Part shown: positions 7,507 through 15,794 of the stretch, in pieces
Layout: every line of letters starts with the position of its first letter
How positions within the stretch are numbered: the stretch's first letter is position 1
Assembly: GCA_964539665.1 (NCBI GenBank)
Contig: CAZIKB010000067.1
Coordinates: forward strand, 1-34,237
DNA: 34,237 bases
Source of the DNA: CAZIKB01 sp964539665
GTDB taxonomy: Bacteria > Zhuqueibacterota > Zhuqueibacteria > Oceanimicrobiales > Oceanimicrobiaceae
Direction: 5' to 3'
The notes under the pieces: model-generated
Seen by the model: the letters and a program-made list of their open reading frames with translations, nothing else
What the model was told of the DNA's origin: nothing
Databases searched by the model: none
Program-made: the position numbers and the translations under genes

Positions 7507-8271
7507 ATGACTCAACCAAATTCAGGTCTACAAAGACTGTTTTCCTTTTTAAACAGTTTGCTTCCGGTGTTGCTGGGAATCTTTTTGTTATTTGTGATTG
7601 TCCAACTCTGTATTGATTATGGTATTTTACGGCCGGCGGTTGAGTCCGCGGCCGGTACAGGGCCGACTATTGGTGCCGATGGAGTTTTTGAATGGGACCT
7701 ATTGCAAGTTCATGACACGCCTTTTGTGAACGGCGCAGACGCATCCATTAAGTTTGTGCCTGAACCACCCAGAGCCAAAGTTGGTTTTGTTCAAATTGTT
7801 CGGACGCAGGATCTGTACAAGCCTGACCGTTTTTACTATCCATCTGACGAAAAAAGGGGACGTTCATCGAATGGTTGGTATGTGGATAGATGGGATGGTG
7901 CTTTGTTCCCAATCTTCGGAATGAAAAATGATTGCAGTGAAGGAACTAACGTGGAAATTAGAAACATTGCCACTATGATTGACCGACCCTACCGTCCGGA
8001 TAGAGCTCCCTATTTGGGTGTCCGGTGGCAGGCTGTTGTGGTGCCGGTGCCGGTTCCGCTTGCCGGGCAGGACTTCAAGGAAGCATTAAAAACCAAGTTG
8101 GGTTACTACTATTGGAACTGGACGGTTACTAAGAACGGAACCCTTAAGGACGTTAATGAGGGATTGGCAAGAGAGACATTGAAGGATGATATAAAAAACG
8201 CTTTCAAGAAATGGTGGGGTACAAAAGGCGAAGTAAGATGCCCACCTATAGAGCGCTTAACTGAAAAATAA
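7507..8271 (+). CDS. Single-TM protein of unknown function in sigma-CHAT operon
   Basis: This 254-aa protein starts at ATG 7507, which follows GAGAGGG (7494-7500). The longer frame from TTG 7450 would run through the hairpin and is unlikely. One N-terminal hydrophobic helix (about residues 16-38, SLLPVLLGIFLLFVIVQL) acts as a signal anchor, so the remaining 215 residues are probably outside the cytoplasm. That part includes AKVGFVQIVRTQD, a GWYVDRWDGALFPIFG segment and the phrase NIATMIDRPYRPDRAP, with two lone cysteines. The C-terminus is rich in Lys and Trp (KKWWGTKGE). I recall similar VQIVR / GW-VDR / D-x-P patterns in uncharacterised bacterial proteins but cannot name a family. GGAGAGGAG lies in the 17-nt gap to the next gene, so the two are probably co-translated. 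Confidence 0.75.
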   Translation: MTQPNSGLQRLFSFLNSLLPVLLGIFLLFVIVQLCIDYGILRPAVESAAGTGPTIGADGVFEWDLLQVHDTPFVNGADASIKFVPEPPRAKVGFVQIVRTQDLYKPDRFYYPSDEKRGRSSNGWYVDRWDGALFPIFGMKNDCSEGTNVEIRNIATMIDRPYRPDRAPYLGVRWQAVVVPVPVPLAGQDFKEALKTKLGYYYWNWTVTKNGTLKDVNEGLARETLKDDIKNAFKKWWGTKGEVRCPPIERLTEK

Positions 8272-8288
8272 TTAATGGAGAGGAGAAC

Positions 8289-9014
8289 ATGGCAAAAAAA
8301 AATGTTAGCACTAACGTTGCCGAGAAGACTCGGCGCAACATATTTCGCGACATTCTTGTTGTGGGGAGTGTCGTAATCGTTGTAGGTGTCATCCAGGACG
8401 CCTCTATAACCACAACTAATGATCGTGAGAAAGAAGTCGCTGGCCTGGTAGACGAGCTCAAAGTGGAATCTATGCGTGGCGTCGAGTATTTTAACTCGCC
8501 AGCCTTTGATAATTTAACTACCCGAAAAGATGCTGAATTGACAAATTGGCTAAAGGCGCGCATCAAAGCGCCAAACCGACAGTCGCTTTTGCCCCTATTG
8601 GCGTTACGTAAAGTCGCGTCCGATACTTTCGCGCAAATGGATTCAACGTTGAAGCGTGGCATTTTGACAGATGCGCTGAAACAAGCTGTTTACTTTAACG
8701 CCTGGGGCGAACCGCATCTCTTTTGGAGCGAAGATAGCTCGCGCCGATTGGAAGAGCCGGTGCAAGCTGTTATGGAAATTGGAGAGCCAGTGATTTTTAG
8801 TCTTGAACAGTTGCTTGATGAGAAAAGGAGGGCTCCGCGCTGGGATTCAGGTGAGGGACCAGAACCTGGAATTGCCCCTTATCAAGTGAATGACTACGCC
8901 ATCGCGTTGATTCACAAAATCGAGCAGATTTCGACCCCGGATCCAACATTTGTTTTTCCAAATACCCGTGGGGCACGCGATACTCTCATTAGTAATTATC
9001 GCGGTGGCAAGTAG
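8289..9014 (+). CDS. Single-TM protein with HEAT-like C-terminal module, unknown function
   Basis: This 241-aa protein has a strong Shine-Dalgarno (GGAGAGGAG, 8277-8285) directly before the ATG. A basic N-terminus (about 18 residues with KKK and RR) leads into one TM helix at about 22-40 (ILVVGSVVIVVGVIQ), giving an N-in topology. The outer part is helical. Residues about 155-220 resemble a HEAT-like module (GEPVIFSLEQLLDEKRRAP ... VNDYAIALIHKIEQI) of the form 'x-x-L-x-x-LL-D-x-R-R-A-P, then V-x-D-Y-A'. I associate such modules with proteins encoded beside TPR-CHAT genes, though only from memory. No catalytic motif is visible. It lies between another single-TM protein and a lipoprotein, so an envelope complex is a reasonable inference. 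Confidence 0.75.
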   Translation: MAKKNVSTNVAEKTRRNIFRDILVVGSVVIVVGVIQDASITTTNDREKEVAGLVDELKVESMRGVEYFNSPAFDNLTTRKDAELTNWLKARIKAPNRQSLLPLLALRKVASDTFAQMDSTLKRGILTDALKQAVYFNAWGEPHLFWSEDSSRRLEEPVQAVMEIGEPVIFSLEQLLDEKRRAPRWDSGEGPEPGIAPYQVNDYAIALIHKIEQISTPDPTFVFPNTRGARDTLISNYRGGK

Positions 9015-9083
9015 GAAAAACATTTTGCCTCTATTGACGACAACGCACCAAAAGAACACAGTAAAACGAATTAGGAGTTTATT

Positions 9084-9662
9084 ATGATAAAATTATTCCA
9101 TCCAGCAGTTTTAATATTTTTGGTGTTGGCTGTTCTTATGCAAGGCTGTGACCAACAAAAAAATGATATCCCTGAAGGATTCCTATGGAAGAAACCTACA
9201 TCAAAGACATTTGTCATAGAATTCGATGACAGGAAAGATGACACAACCCGATATAACTGGCAAGACTCTCTCATTACGTATGGCCCGGGAACGTTCATTT
9301 CTGCAATAGTCAGCAAGAAGGGAGGTTCTGGCGGATCGGCGACTGGCTCGTTGAAGACCACTGTCAGGCTCACAATTGACCGCAAGGAAGTTCTGATGAA
9401 GAGCTTTGAGGTTGCTAGTGCGATGGGACTTTCCAGGCAGAACTACTCCGGAATAGTCTGGCTCGAGGGCGCAGCGGACAGTGTTGAAACTTTGGTGTTA
9501 GGGTATTCTGAAGAACTCTACTTTACGGAGCGACTTATACTTGGCATTAAAGTTGATGATCCTGAGGTTAAAAAAGTCTTTCTGTCTGTAACCTACACAA
9601 AACAGGATACCGGAGAGGATGAAGACACCGGTGGTGGTGATGGTGAACCAAGCTTCCCATAG
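9084..9662 (+). CDS. Predicted lipoprotein of sigma-CHAT operon
   Basis: This 192-aa protein starts with a lipoprotein signal peptide: hydrophobic residues 8-19 and a lipobox L-M-Q-G-C with C22 as the acylated cysteine, followed by DQQ. The mature part begins with FLWKKPTSKTFVIEFDDRKD and includes a glycine/serine-rich loop (KKGGSGGSATGS) before beta-rich sequence. It ends with an acidic, glycine-rich tail (DTGEDEDTGGGDGEPSFP) that is probably unstructured. No enzymatic motif is visible. TAGGAG precedes the ATG. The stop at 9660-9662 lies 56 nt before the preferred start of the CHAT gene. By context it may be an outer- or inner-membrane-anchored partner of the exported CHAT protein. Confidence 0.8.
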   Translation: MIKLFHPAVLIFLVLAVLMQGCDQQKNDIPEGFLWKKPTSKTFVIEFDDRKDDTTRYNWQDSLITYGPGTFISAIVSKKGGSGGSATGSLKTTVRLTIDRKEVLMKSFEVASAMGLSRQNYSGIVWLEGAADSVETLVLGYSEELYFTERLILGIKVDDPEVKKVFLSVTYTKQDTGEDEDTGGGDGEPSFP

Positions 9663-9718
9663 AGGATTATGTTACAACAATGTACAGTACTAGCCTAATT
9701 CGACTTCAGGTGAATCTT

Positions 9719-12700
9719 ATGTCTGTTCAATTTTTGATAAGATGGATTTTCGTTTTTATAACCTTTGCTTTCTTTACGAGCAAAAGCTTTGCCGAAAAGC
9801 AGCACTCAACTCGTGTGCAACCGAATATTTCACGGCAGTTTTATCAGTTGCTAACGCAAATCAACGAAGATTCCAGTGCTGTTCAACTTTCAGAGCTAGA
9901 AGCTTTTGTCAGAAATCATCCTGAATTTAATCGTGGTGCTGCATGGCTTTTTGACAAATATGTGCTTGCCCAGGATATCAGTCGAGCTGACAGTTTCTTT
10001 ACAAATCTGGAGGATTCAGACCGTTCCTTACTTACAAAAAATTGGATGCTGGGTAAGGTTTATTCCCGGCAGGGAAAGAAAAGTGAGGCTCTCAAAGCCT
10101 TCACAAGCGCTCTCATCGCAGCTTCGCCCTCGCCTGAACTTATCCTTGATTTTTTTATTTTCTATGTAGGTCATTTCAGAAAAGGTGAATATCCGAAATA
10201 TTTACAGGAATTGAGCATCGACAGCGAGGCACGTAGTACGATGCATGCGCTCTGGTATTATATAAATCAGCAGTGTACAAAAGCGATAGATGCTTTCAAA
10301 AATCTGTCTCTTAAGCTTAAGAATGATAATTTGACAATTCTTTATAGTTGGGGCTATTGTCTGAATCGCTCTGGAGATAGCCAACTCGCCAGACAGAAAT
10401 GGAAAAGTGGACTTGAAAGAGCGCGTTTCAAAAAGGATTTGCAATTTGTAGAAAAATTTTTATTAAACCTCGGTGTCATTGCACCGAACCTTCAGACCCA
10501 GCTTTCATACTTTGATTCTTCATATGTAATTGCAAGACGGATTGGCGAACTCACGCAGATGCCAGACAGGGCAGGAAATCTAGGTATTCTCTATGCCCGG
10601 CAAGCACGCTTCAGCCTCGCCGACTCCCTGTTTCTCGAGGCAATTGAATTCGGTAGAAAGATGCAATCGCCATGGAAAATGTCGGTCTGGTACCCCAGGT
10701 TGGGAAATCTCCTCGTTCAGCAGGACCGCTTTGATGAAGCGCTGAAAGCATATGATGAGGGAGCAACCTTTGCGAAGAAGGCAGGCAATGATAGGATTCT
10801 TATTCGGTGTCAAGTGCGGGAGGGTGAATTGTATCGGATGCTCGGTCAGTACGAGTTGGCACTCCGGGTTCTTACCGCAGCCTATAAAAAAGCCCGGGCT
10901 CGCAGTGCGCCGCTACTTGAGGTTGAGGCACACATTCAACTCGCGCATCTTAGCTTTGCCACCGGTAGATATGCAGAGGCGAGAAGGATTTATGCTGAAT
11001 ATCTTAAAAATCCTCCTACGACACGCCATGACATTGATGACCACGCCTGGTGGCGTTTCCGGACGGGACTCTGCTACCTCAGTGAAAACAATTATTCTGC
11101 TGCTCGTTTTGAGTTCAATAAAGCATATGTTCTCGCTGATAGCATTGAAGCCAGCTTTCGCGTAGCGGCTTCCCTTGTTTATCTCGCACAAATCGATTTA
11201 ATCGAAAATGACTTGGAGAGTGCTCACAATAGTTTAGACAAATGCCAGAAATTGGCAGAGCAAACGGAAATAGAGCGGATTTTACCAGCGCTTTACTCTT
11301 CGCGAGGGGATGCCTATAAAAAAGCAGGTGAGTTCGAAAAGGCAATTCCAAAGTATAAAAAAGCCGCTAATTTGGTCGAGCAAACCAGAGAGAACTTAAC
11401 GAGCGAGGCATCCAGACTTGATTATTTCGGCGGCAAATTGGATATCTACGATAAATTGGTTGAATGTTGCAGAGATATTTATGAGAGAACGGGTAATCCT
11501 GCTTACCAGGACAGCCTGTATGTCTATATGGAAATGAAACGAGGCCGGACGCTGAGAGAACTGCAGGCAAGTAACGGAGCCGGGACAGGGGACACTGATT
11601 TGGAATTCAGTAGAGACAAGTTGCAGCAAGCGGGGCAGCGCTTGAAATCGCAGCAGAGGTATTTGCGTGATTACGGAGCTCTCTTCACCAAGCAGGAGAT
11701 GGATTCCGTTTTGGTGCAGGTGCAGACCGCCAGACTGTCACTCATTGCGCAAAGACTAAGGCTCACACAGGGCACCTCCGTCCATTCAGATGCCTTGCTG
11801 GCGGAACTACCATCCTTGGAGATCCTCACAACCATCCTGCAGGCTAACCAGTCCGCTGCCATTTTCTATCACTTTTCCGAGTATCCCTTTGCGCTGGCGA
11901 TCACAGGGGAGGCAACCGTAGTCGTTTCGCTGCCGACCACGATCACGAGACTGGATTCATCGATTCGATCCCTGTTGAATCCCTTTCACAGCATGACGGA
12001 AGATGTGGCTAAAGCTGTGTTCAAAGCTGATTTGGCGCATGAACTTTATCGGGTCTTGATAGTGCCGATTGAAAATGCGGTGCAATTACCCGCAAATGTG
12101 CTCATTGTTCCCGACGCTCATCTGGCGAACTTGCCATTTGAACTCCTACTAACAGCGAAGCCGGAGCGTAACAAGTATACAACAGCAGATTCCGCAACTT
12201 ACTCGGATGACTTTCTGGTTCAACGTTATTCGATTGGCTATATCCCGAACGCCTCTTTCATGGTAGAGACTGATTTCAGCCCGGCGTCCCAGAATGTGCT
12301 CGTCTTCGCCGACCCATTTGATGAAGCGCCTTTGATGGAGAGCCAGAAGCTTGCAAGCCTTCGTACAGGTTGGAACTTCGATCCGCTTATTTTCTCATCG
12401 AAAGAAGCTGATGGAATCAAGGACATCCATTCAAAGACTTCAATTTTTCGCAGGGAAGAGGCTACAAAAGAGAGACTGTTCCTGGAGACGCCTAATTATG
12501 ATATCATTCATTTTGCGACACACGCATTTGTCGACACGACGCACGATGCGTTTTCGGGACTCGTCTTATCAACCAGCGACGACATGGAGGATGACGGGAT
12601 CCTTATGGGATATGAAATTGCAGATATGAAGCTGAATGCCGATTTGGTCGCCTTGAGCGCTTGCGAAACCGGCCGTGGTAAGGTTGTTCCAGGAGAGGGT

Positions 12701-13075
12701 GTGCTTGGCCTTCCGCGACTCTTTCTCGGCGCGGGCGCTAAAACTGTCCTCATGACCCATTGGAAGGTAGATGATAAATTCGCAGCCGATTTGATGATCA
12801 AGTTCTATGATTACTATCTAAAGCAAGGACTCCCCAAAGCTATAGCATTGACTGAAGCGAAAAGAAGAGTTTTGAACACGCCTCAGAAAACGACAGAAGT
12901 TAATTATCATCATCCGCTTTACTGGGCCTCATTTGTAATGTACGGCGAACCTGGTTTTCAGAAGCCAGGTATGTCGACAGGATTTTTTCTCACAGCAGTT
13001 GTAGCGCTGATTATTGTTCTACTAACCGGATTTAGTTATCGTCGGTGGTCACATAAATTTTACACTACTTCATGA
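9719..13075 (+). CDS. Exported TPR-CHAT (caspase-like) protein with C-terminal membrane anchor
   Basis: This 1118-aa protein starts at ATG 9719, preferred because AGGTGA (9708-9713) is well spaced and it leaves a clean signal peptide (residues 1-25, ending SFA-E); ATG 9680 would add 13 residues. Residues about 90-600 are TPRs (for example LGNLLVQQDRFDEALKAYDE, GDAYKKAGEFEKAIPKYKKA). A coiled linker follows, then a CHAT domain from about 690 to 1075. The presumed catalytic His is H935 in IHFATHAF and the Cys is C982 in ALSACETGRG, 47 residues apart as expected for this caspase-like clan CD family. The glycine-rich GEGVLGLPRLFLGAGAKTVLMTHW block is intact. A hydrophobic helix at about 1088-1106 precedes a basic tail (YRRWSHK). 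The signal peptide plus basic tail predict protease and TPRs outside the cytoplasm. It is the last and effector-like gene of the operon. Confidence 0.9.
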   Translation: MSVQFLIRWIFVFITFAFFTSKSFAEKQHSTRVQPNISRQFYQLLTQINEDSSAVQLSELEAFVRNHPEFNRGAAWLFDKYVLAQDISRADSFFTNLEDSDRSLLTKNWMLGKVYSRQGKKSEALKAFTSALIAASPSPELILDFFIFYVGHFRKGEYPKYLQELSIDSEARSTMHALWYYINQQCTKAIDAFKNLSLKLKNDNLTILYSWGYCLNRSGDSQLARQKWKSGLERARFKKDLQFVEKFLLNLGVIAPNLQTQLSYFDSSYVIARRIGELTQMPDRAGNLGILYARQARFSLADSLFLEAIEFGRKMQSPWKMSVWYPRLGNLLVQQDRFDEALKAYDEGATFAKKAGNDRILIRCQVREGELYRMLGQYELALRVLTAAYKKARARSAPLLEVEAHIQLAHLSFATGRYAEARRIYAEYLKNPPTTRHDIDDHAWWRFRTGLCYLSENNYSAARFEFNKAYVLADSIEASFRVAASLVYLAQIDLIENDLESAHNSLDKCQKLAEQTEIERILPALYSSRGDAYKKAGEFEKAIPKYKKAANLVEQTRENLTSEASRLDYFGGKLDIYDKLVECCRDIYERTGNPAYQDSLYVYMEMKRGRTLRELQASNGAGTGDTDLEFSRDKLQQAGQRLKSQQRYLRDYGALFTKQEMDSVLVQVQTARLSLIAQRLRLTQGTSVHSDALLAELPSLEILTTILQANQSAAIFYHFSEYPFALAITGEATVVVSLPTTITRLDSSIRSLLNPFHSMTEDVAKAVFKADLAHELYRVLIVPIENAVQLPANVLIVPDAHLANLPFELLLTAKPERNKYTTADSATYSDDFLVQRYSIGYIPNASFMVETDFSPASQNVLVFADPFDEAPLMESQKLASLRTGWNFDPLIFSSKEADGIKDIHSKTSIFRREEATKERLFLETPNYDIIHFATHAFVDTTHDAFSGLVLSTSDDMEDDGILMGYEIADMKLNADLVALSACETGRGKVVPGEGVLGLPRLFLGAGAKTVLMTHWKVDDKFAADLMIKFYDYYLKQGLPKAIALTEAKRRVLNTPQKTTEVNYHHPLYWASFVMYGEPGFQKPGMSTGFFLTAVVALIIVLLTGFSYRRWSHKFYTTS

Positions 13076-13150
13076 AAAAATCGTTCTAAAATTCGAAAAC
13101 TAATCTATCTCTATTTTTTGTTTAGAAAACTTTGTTACCCACAATATTCT

Positions 13151-13214
13151 AAAACCGCACAGCCTGGTAGTATGGCTTCAGGAAAAATCTGAAAGGTAGG
13201 AGATATGCGGTTTT
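13151..13214. terminator. Folded element between convergent genes, candidate bidirectional terminator or structured RNA
   Basis: Arms AAAACCGCA (13151-13159) and TGCGGTTTT (13206-13214) pair perfectly over 9 bp. The 46-nt interior can form further pairs: AGCC/GGCT (13161-13164 with 13174-13177) or TTCAG/CTGAA (13177-13181 with 13189-13193). The A4-stem-T4 form suits a bidirectional terminator between the CHAT gene (plus) and the permease gene (minus). The large interior is unusual for a terminator. Confidence 0.5.
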
Positions 13215-13327
13215 GCCGGTTAAATGTACGTTACGATAGATAATCATCCCTGACCAGTGACAACTAACCATTGCTAATACAATAACGAAACCGTCCCCCA
13301 AAAACGCAGAATCGTTATACTACGAGA

Positions 13328-15784
13328 CTACTCATACCTGAGTGCTTCCACCGGATTCGACAGAGCCGCCCTGACTGACTGATACCCAACAGTTATCCAC
13401 GCGATTAGCAAAACAAATAGTCCCGCAAAAAGAAACGTCGCAGCCTCTAAATCAGTTCGGTAGGCAAACTCCTGCAGCCAGCTTTTTGAAAATAGAGCGG
13501 CGCAGGGCATGGCAACCAGAAATGCCGCAATGATAAGTTTGGTGAAATCCTTTGTTAACAAAATGATGACATCCGCGACTGAAGCGCCTAAAACTTTGCG
13601 CACGCCGATTTCTTTGGTTCGCTGTTCCGCTGAAAATGATGCCAGGCCAAACAGGCCCAGGCAGCTTATGACAATCGCGATGGCGCTGAATATGTTAAAA
13701 AGCTCGCCCATTTTTTCTTCGGCTTTGTAGAGATGATTCAGGTCATCATCTAAGAAAGTATAATAAAACGGCGAGTCTGGAAAGAACGTCAGCCACTTTT
13801 CCTCTAGAAAGTTCAGTTCACGCATAAATTCTTCAGAGCTGATTTTTACCGATAGAAATCTTACAAACCGCGGATCCATTTTAATCACCAGTGGGCCAAT
13901 TTCGCTGTGCATGCTGCGGTAATGAAAATCCTTGACCACTCCAACAATTTGCCCGGAAGCCTGCCAGAAAGGATCGTCAATATGCTTGCCGATGGCCTGT
14001 TCATTTGTAATTCCGAGAGCCTGCACCGCTCGTTCACTCAAAATGAATGATTTGTTGTCTGAAATACCATCTCTTTCCACTGAAAAATCACGTCCGTTCA
14101 CAATCTCAAGGTTGAACAATTTACCGAAATCCGGGTCGACCACAAAATAGTCGCTTTCGAAATGCACTTCACTTCCCAGAATCTCGGGCAGTTTATAGCT
14201 GCCTTGTTTGTGATCAGTAAATGGAATGTGCGACGACGCAGCCGCGCTGGCAATATTGGTGTTTTGCAGAATTTCACTTTTATAATTGGCGTATTGACCG
14301 AAGACATCGTTGCCACGCAAAGGAATCGTAATAATGACGCCTTCATCAAGCCCTAATCTTCTTTGCCTGAAAAAATCCAACTGTTTGGCAATCACACCGG
14401 TAGAGATGATTAAAAAGACGGTAATGGCAAATTGAAAAACAACTAACATTTTTCGTAAAAATGAATGACTTTTCAGTGAACTCCAAAGTACTCCAATCCT
14501 GTGCCGGGAAGAAACAACCGGGCGTCCTTTTAAAACATCCACCGGATTAAACCGGGATAGGTAGAGTGCGGGATAGCTGCCAGCAATTATGCCTACCAGA
14601 AAAAGAAAACCGATAAAATATAGAACAGACGTTCCGCTATCAAAATAGTTAAGTTCCAACGTTTTACCTGCCAGTTGATTAAAAAACGGTAGAATTGTTT
14701 CCACTATCGGAAATGCGATGAGCAGGGCCATCACGGTCATTAAAAATGACTCGCCGTAAAACTGCAAGACAAGCTGCGTCTTATTACTGCCGAGTGTTTT
14801 ACGCAAACCAACTTCTTTCGAACGCCTGAACGACCGCGCGGTCGCTAAATTTATATAATTAATACAGGCCACAAACAAAATCAAAAAAGCAATTGAGGTG
14901 AAAATGTACACATAAAGAATACTGCTATTGGCCTCAAATTCCCCGCCCAGATTTGAATGTAAATGAATACCGGTCAATGGCTGTAGAAACGGTTTGAATT
15001 CCCGGGCTTCTTCGCCGATATGTTTTTCAAGAAACGCTGGCAGTTTAGCTTGCAATTCCTGGTAATCCGCGTTTTCCTGAAGGAGAATATATGAATAGTA
15101 AAACGTATTGGTCCAGCTTGTAGGTAGATCATAAGCCCAGTGCCAGGTACCCGGTTTAAACGTGGACAAACTCGCAATGAACTCGGGATGAAAATGGGAG
15201 TTTGACGGCACATCTTTCATCACACCAGTAACATGCAATTCGAAAACAGTGCCACGATTTACGTAGGTTAGATTATGTCCGATTGGGCTTTCATCGCCAA
15301 AATACTTCTCGGCCATTGTTTGGGATATCACCACTGAATTAGGCTGTACCAAAGCTGTTTCAGGATTACCTTCGACCACAGGAAATGTAAATATATCAAA
15401 CACAGTGGAATCCGCCCAAAAGAAATTGCCTTCATAAAAGCTCTTTTCATTTTCTTTGGATTGCACCAGAATATCGCTGCGGTATTTATAAAACCGCACG
15501 TAATTCCGCACCTCCGGAAATTCCGATTTTAAAGTAGGCGCCCACATAGCCGGGATTACAGGAACCTTTGCTTCAAGGCCGTTTTCCTGAATGTAACCTG
15601 TGCTGAATCTGTAGATTTGCTCTGATTTTTCATGATACTTATCATAGTTAAGTTCGTCCCTGATATATAGCAATATTAGCAAACAACAGGCAATTCCCAG
15701 AGCCAGTCCAAGAATGTTCAGACTTGAATAGAACTTTTGTTTTAAGAGATTTCTAAAAGCAATTTTCAGGTAATTTTGAAGCAT
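13328..15784 (-). CDS. FtsX/MacB-family ABC permease, downstream paralog
   Basis: This 818-aa protein starts at the ATG whose first base is 15784, because AAAGGAG lies just upstream and the resulting N-terminus (MLQNYLKIAFRNLLKQKF) aligns with that of the neighbour. The ATG at 15802 would overlap the neighbour's stop. The layout is TM1, a large MacB-type periplasmic domain, three TM helices of a first FtsX domain (RSFRRSKEVGLRKTLGSNKTQ), a fourth TM, a second periplasmic domain and a second FtsX domain with EQRTKEIGVRKVLGASVADV, ending NPVEALRYE. Proteins of about 800 aa with duplicated permease units are typical of FCB and Acidobacteria genomes. No ATP-binding subunit is encoded nearby. Substrate is unknown; peptide or lipoprotein transport or envelope signalling are known roles of the family. 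Confidence 0.9.
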   Translation of the reverse strand: MLQNYLKIAFRNLLKQKFYSSLNILGLALGIACCLLILLYIRDELNYDKYHEKSEQIYRFSTGYIQENGLEAKVPVIPAMWAPTLKSEFPEVRNYVRFYKYRSDILVQSKENEKSFYEGNFFWADSTVFDIFTFPVVEGNPETALVQPNSVVISQTMAEKYFGDESPIGHNLTYVNRGTVFELHVTGVMKDVPSNSHFHPEFIASLSTFKPGTWHWAYDLPTSWTNTFYYSYILLQENADYQELQAKLPAFLEKHIGEEAREFKPFLQPLTGIHLHSNLGGEFEANSSILYVYIFTSIAFLILFVACINYINLATARSFRRSKEVGLRKTLGSNKTQLVLQFYGESFLMTVMALLIAFPIVETILPFFNQLAGKTLELNYFDSGTSVLYFIGFLFLVGIIAGSYPALYLSRFNPVDVLKGRPVVSSRHRIGVLWSSLKSHSFLRKMLVVFQFAITVFLIISTGVIAKQLDFFRQRRLGLDEGVIITIPLRGNDVFGQYANYKSEILQNTNIASAAASSHIPFTDHKQGSYKLPEILGSEVHFESDYFVVDPDFGKLFNLEIVNGRDFSVERDGISDNKSFILSERAVQALGITNEQAIGKHIDDPFWQASGQIVGVVKDFHYRSMHSEIGPLVIKMDPRFVRFLSVKISSEEFMRELNFLEEKWLTFFPDSPFYYTFLDDDLNHLYKAEEKMGELFNIFSAIAIVISCLGLFGLASFSAEQRTKEIGVRKVLGASVADVIILLTKDFTKLIIAAFLVAMPCAALFSKSWLQEFAYRTDLEAATFLFAGLFVLLIAWITVGYQSVRAALSNPVEALRYE

Positions 15785-15794
15785 AATTTCTCCT

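Noticed and set aside
10752..11165. 137-codon open frame within the CHAT gene in a different frame
   Set aside because: It is a shadow of the confirmed TPR coding sequence, with no start signal and no domain.
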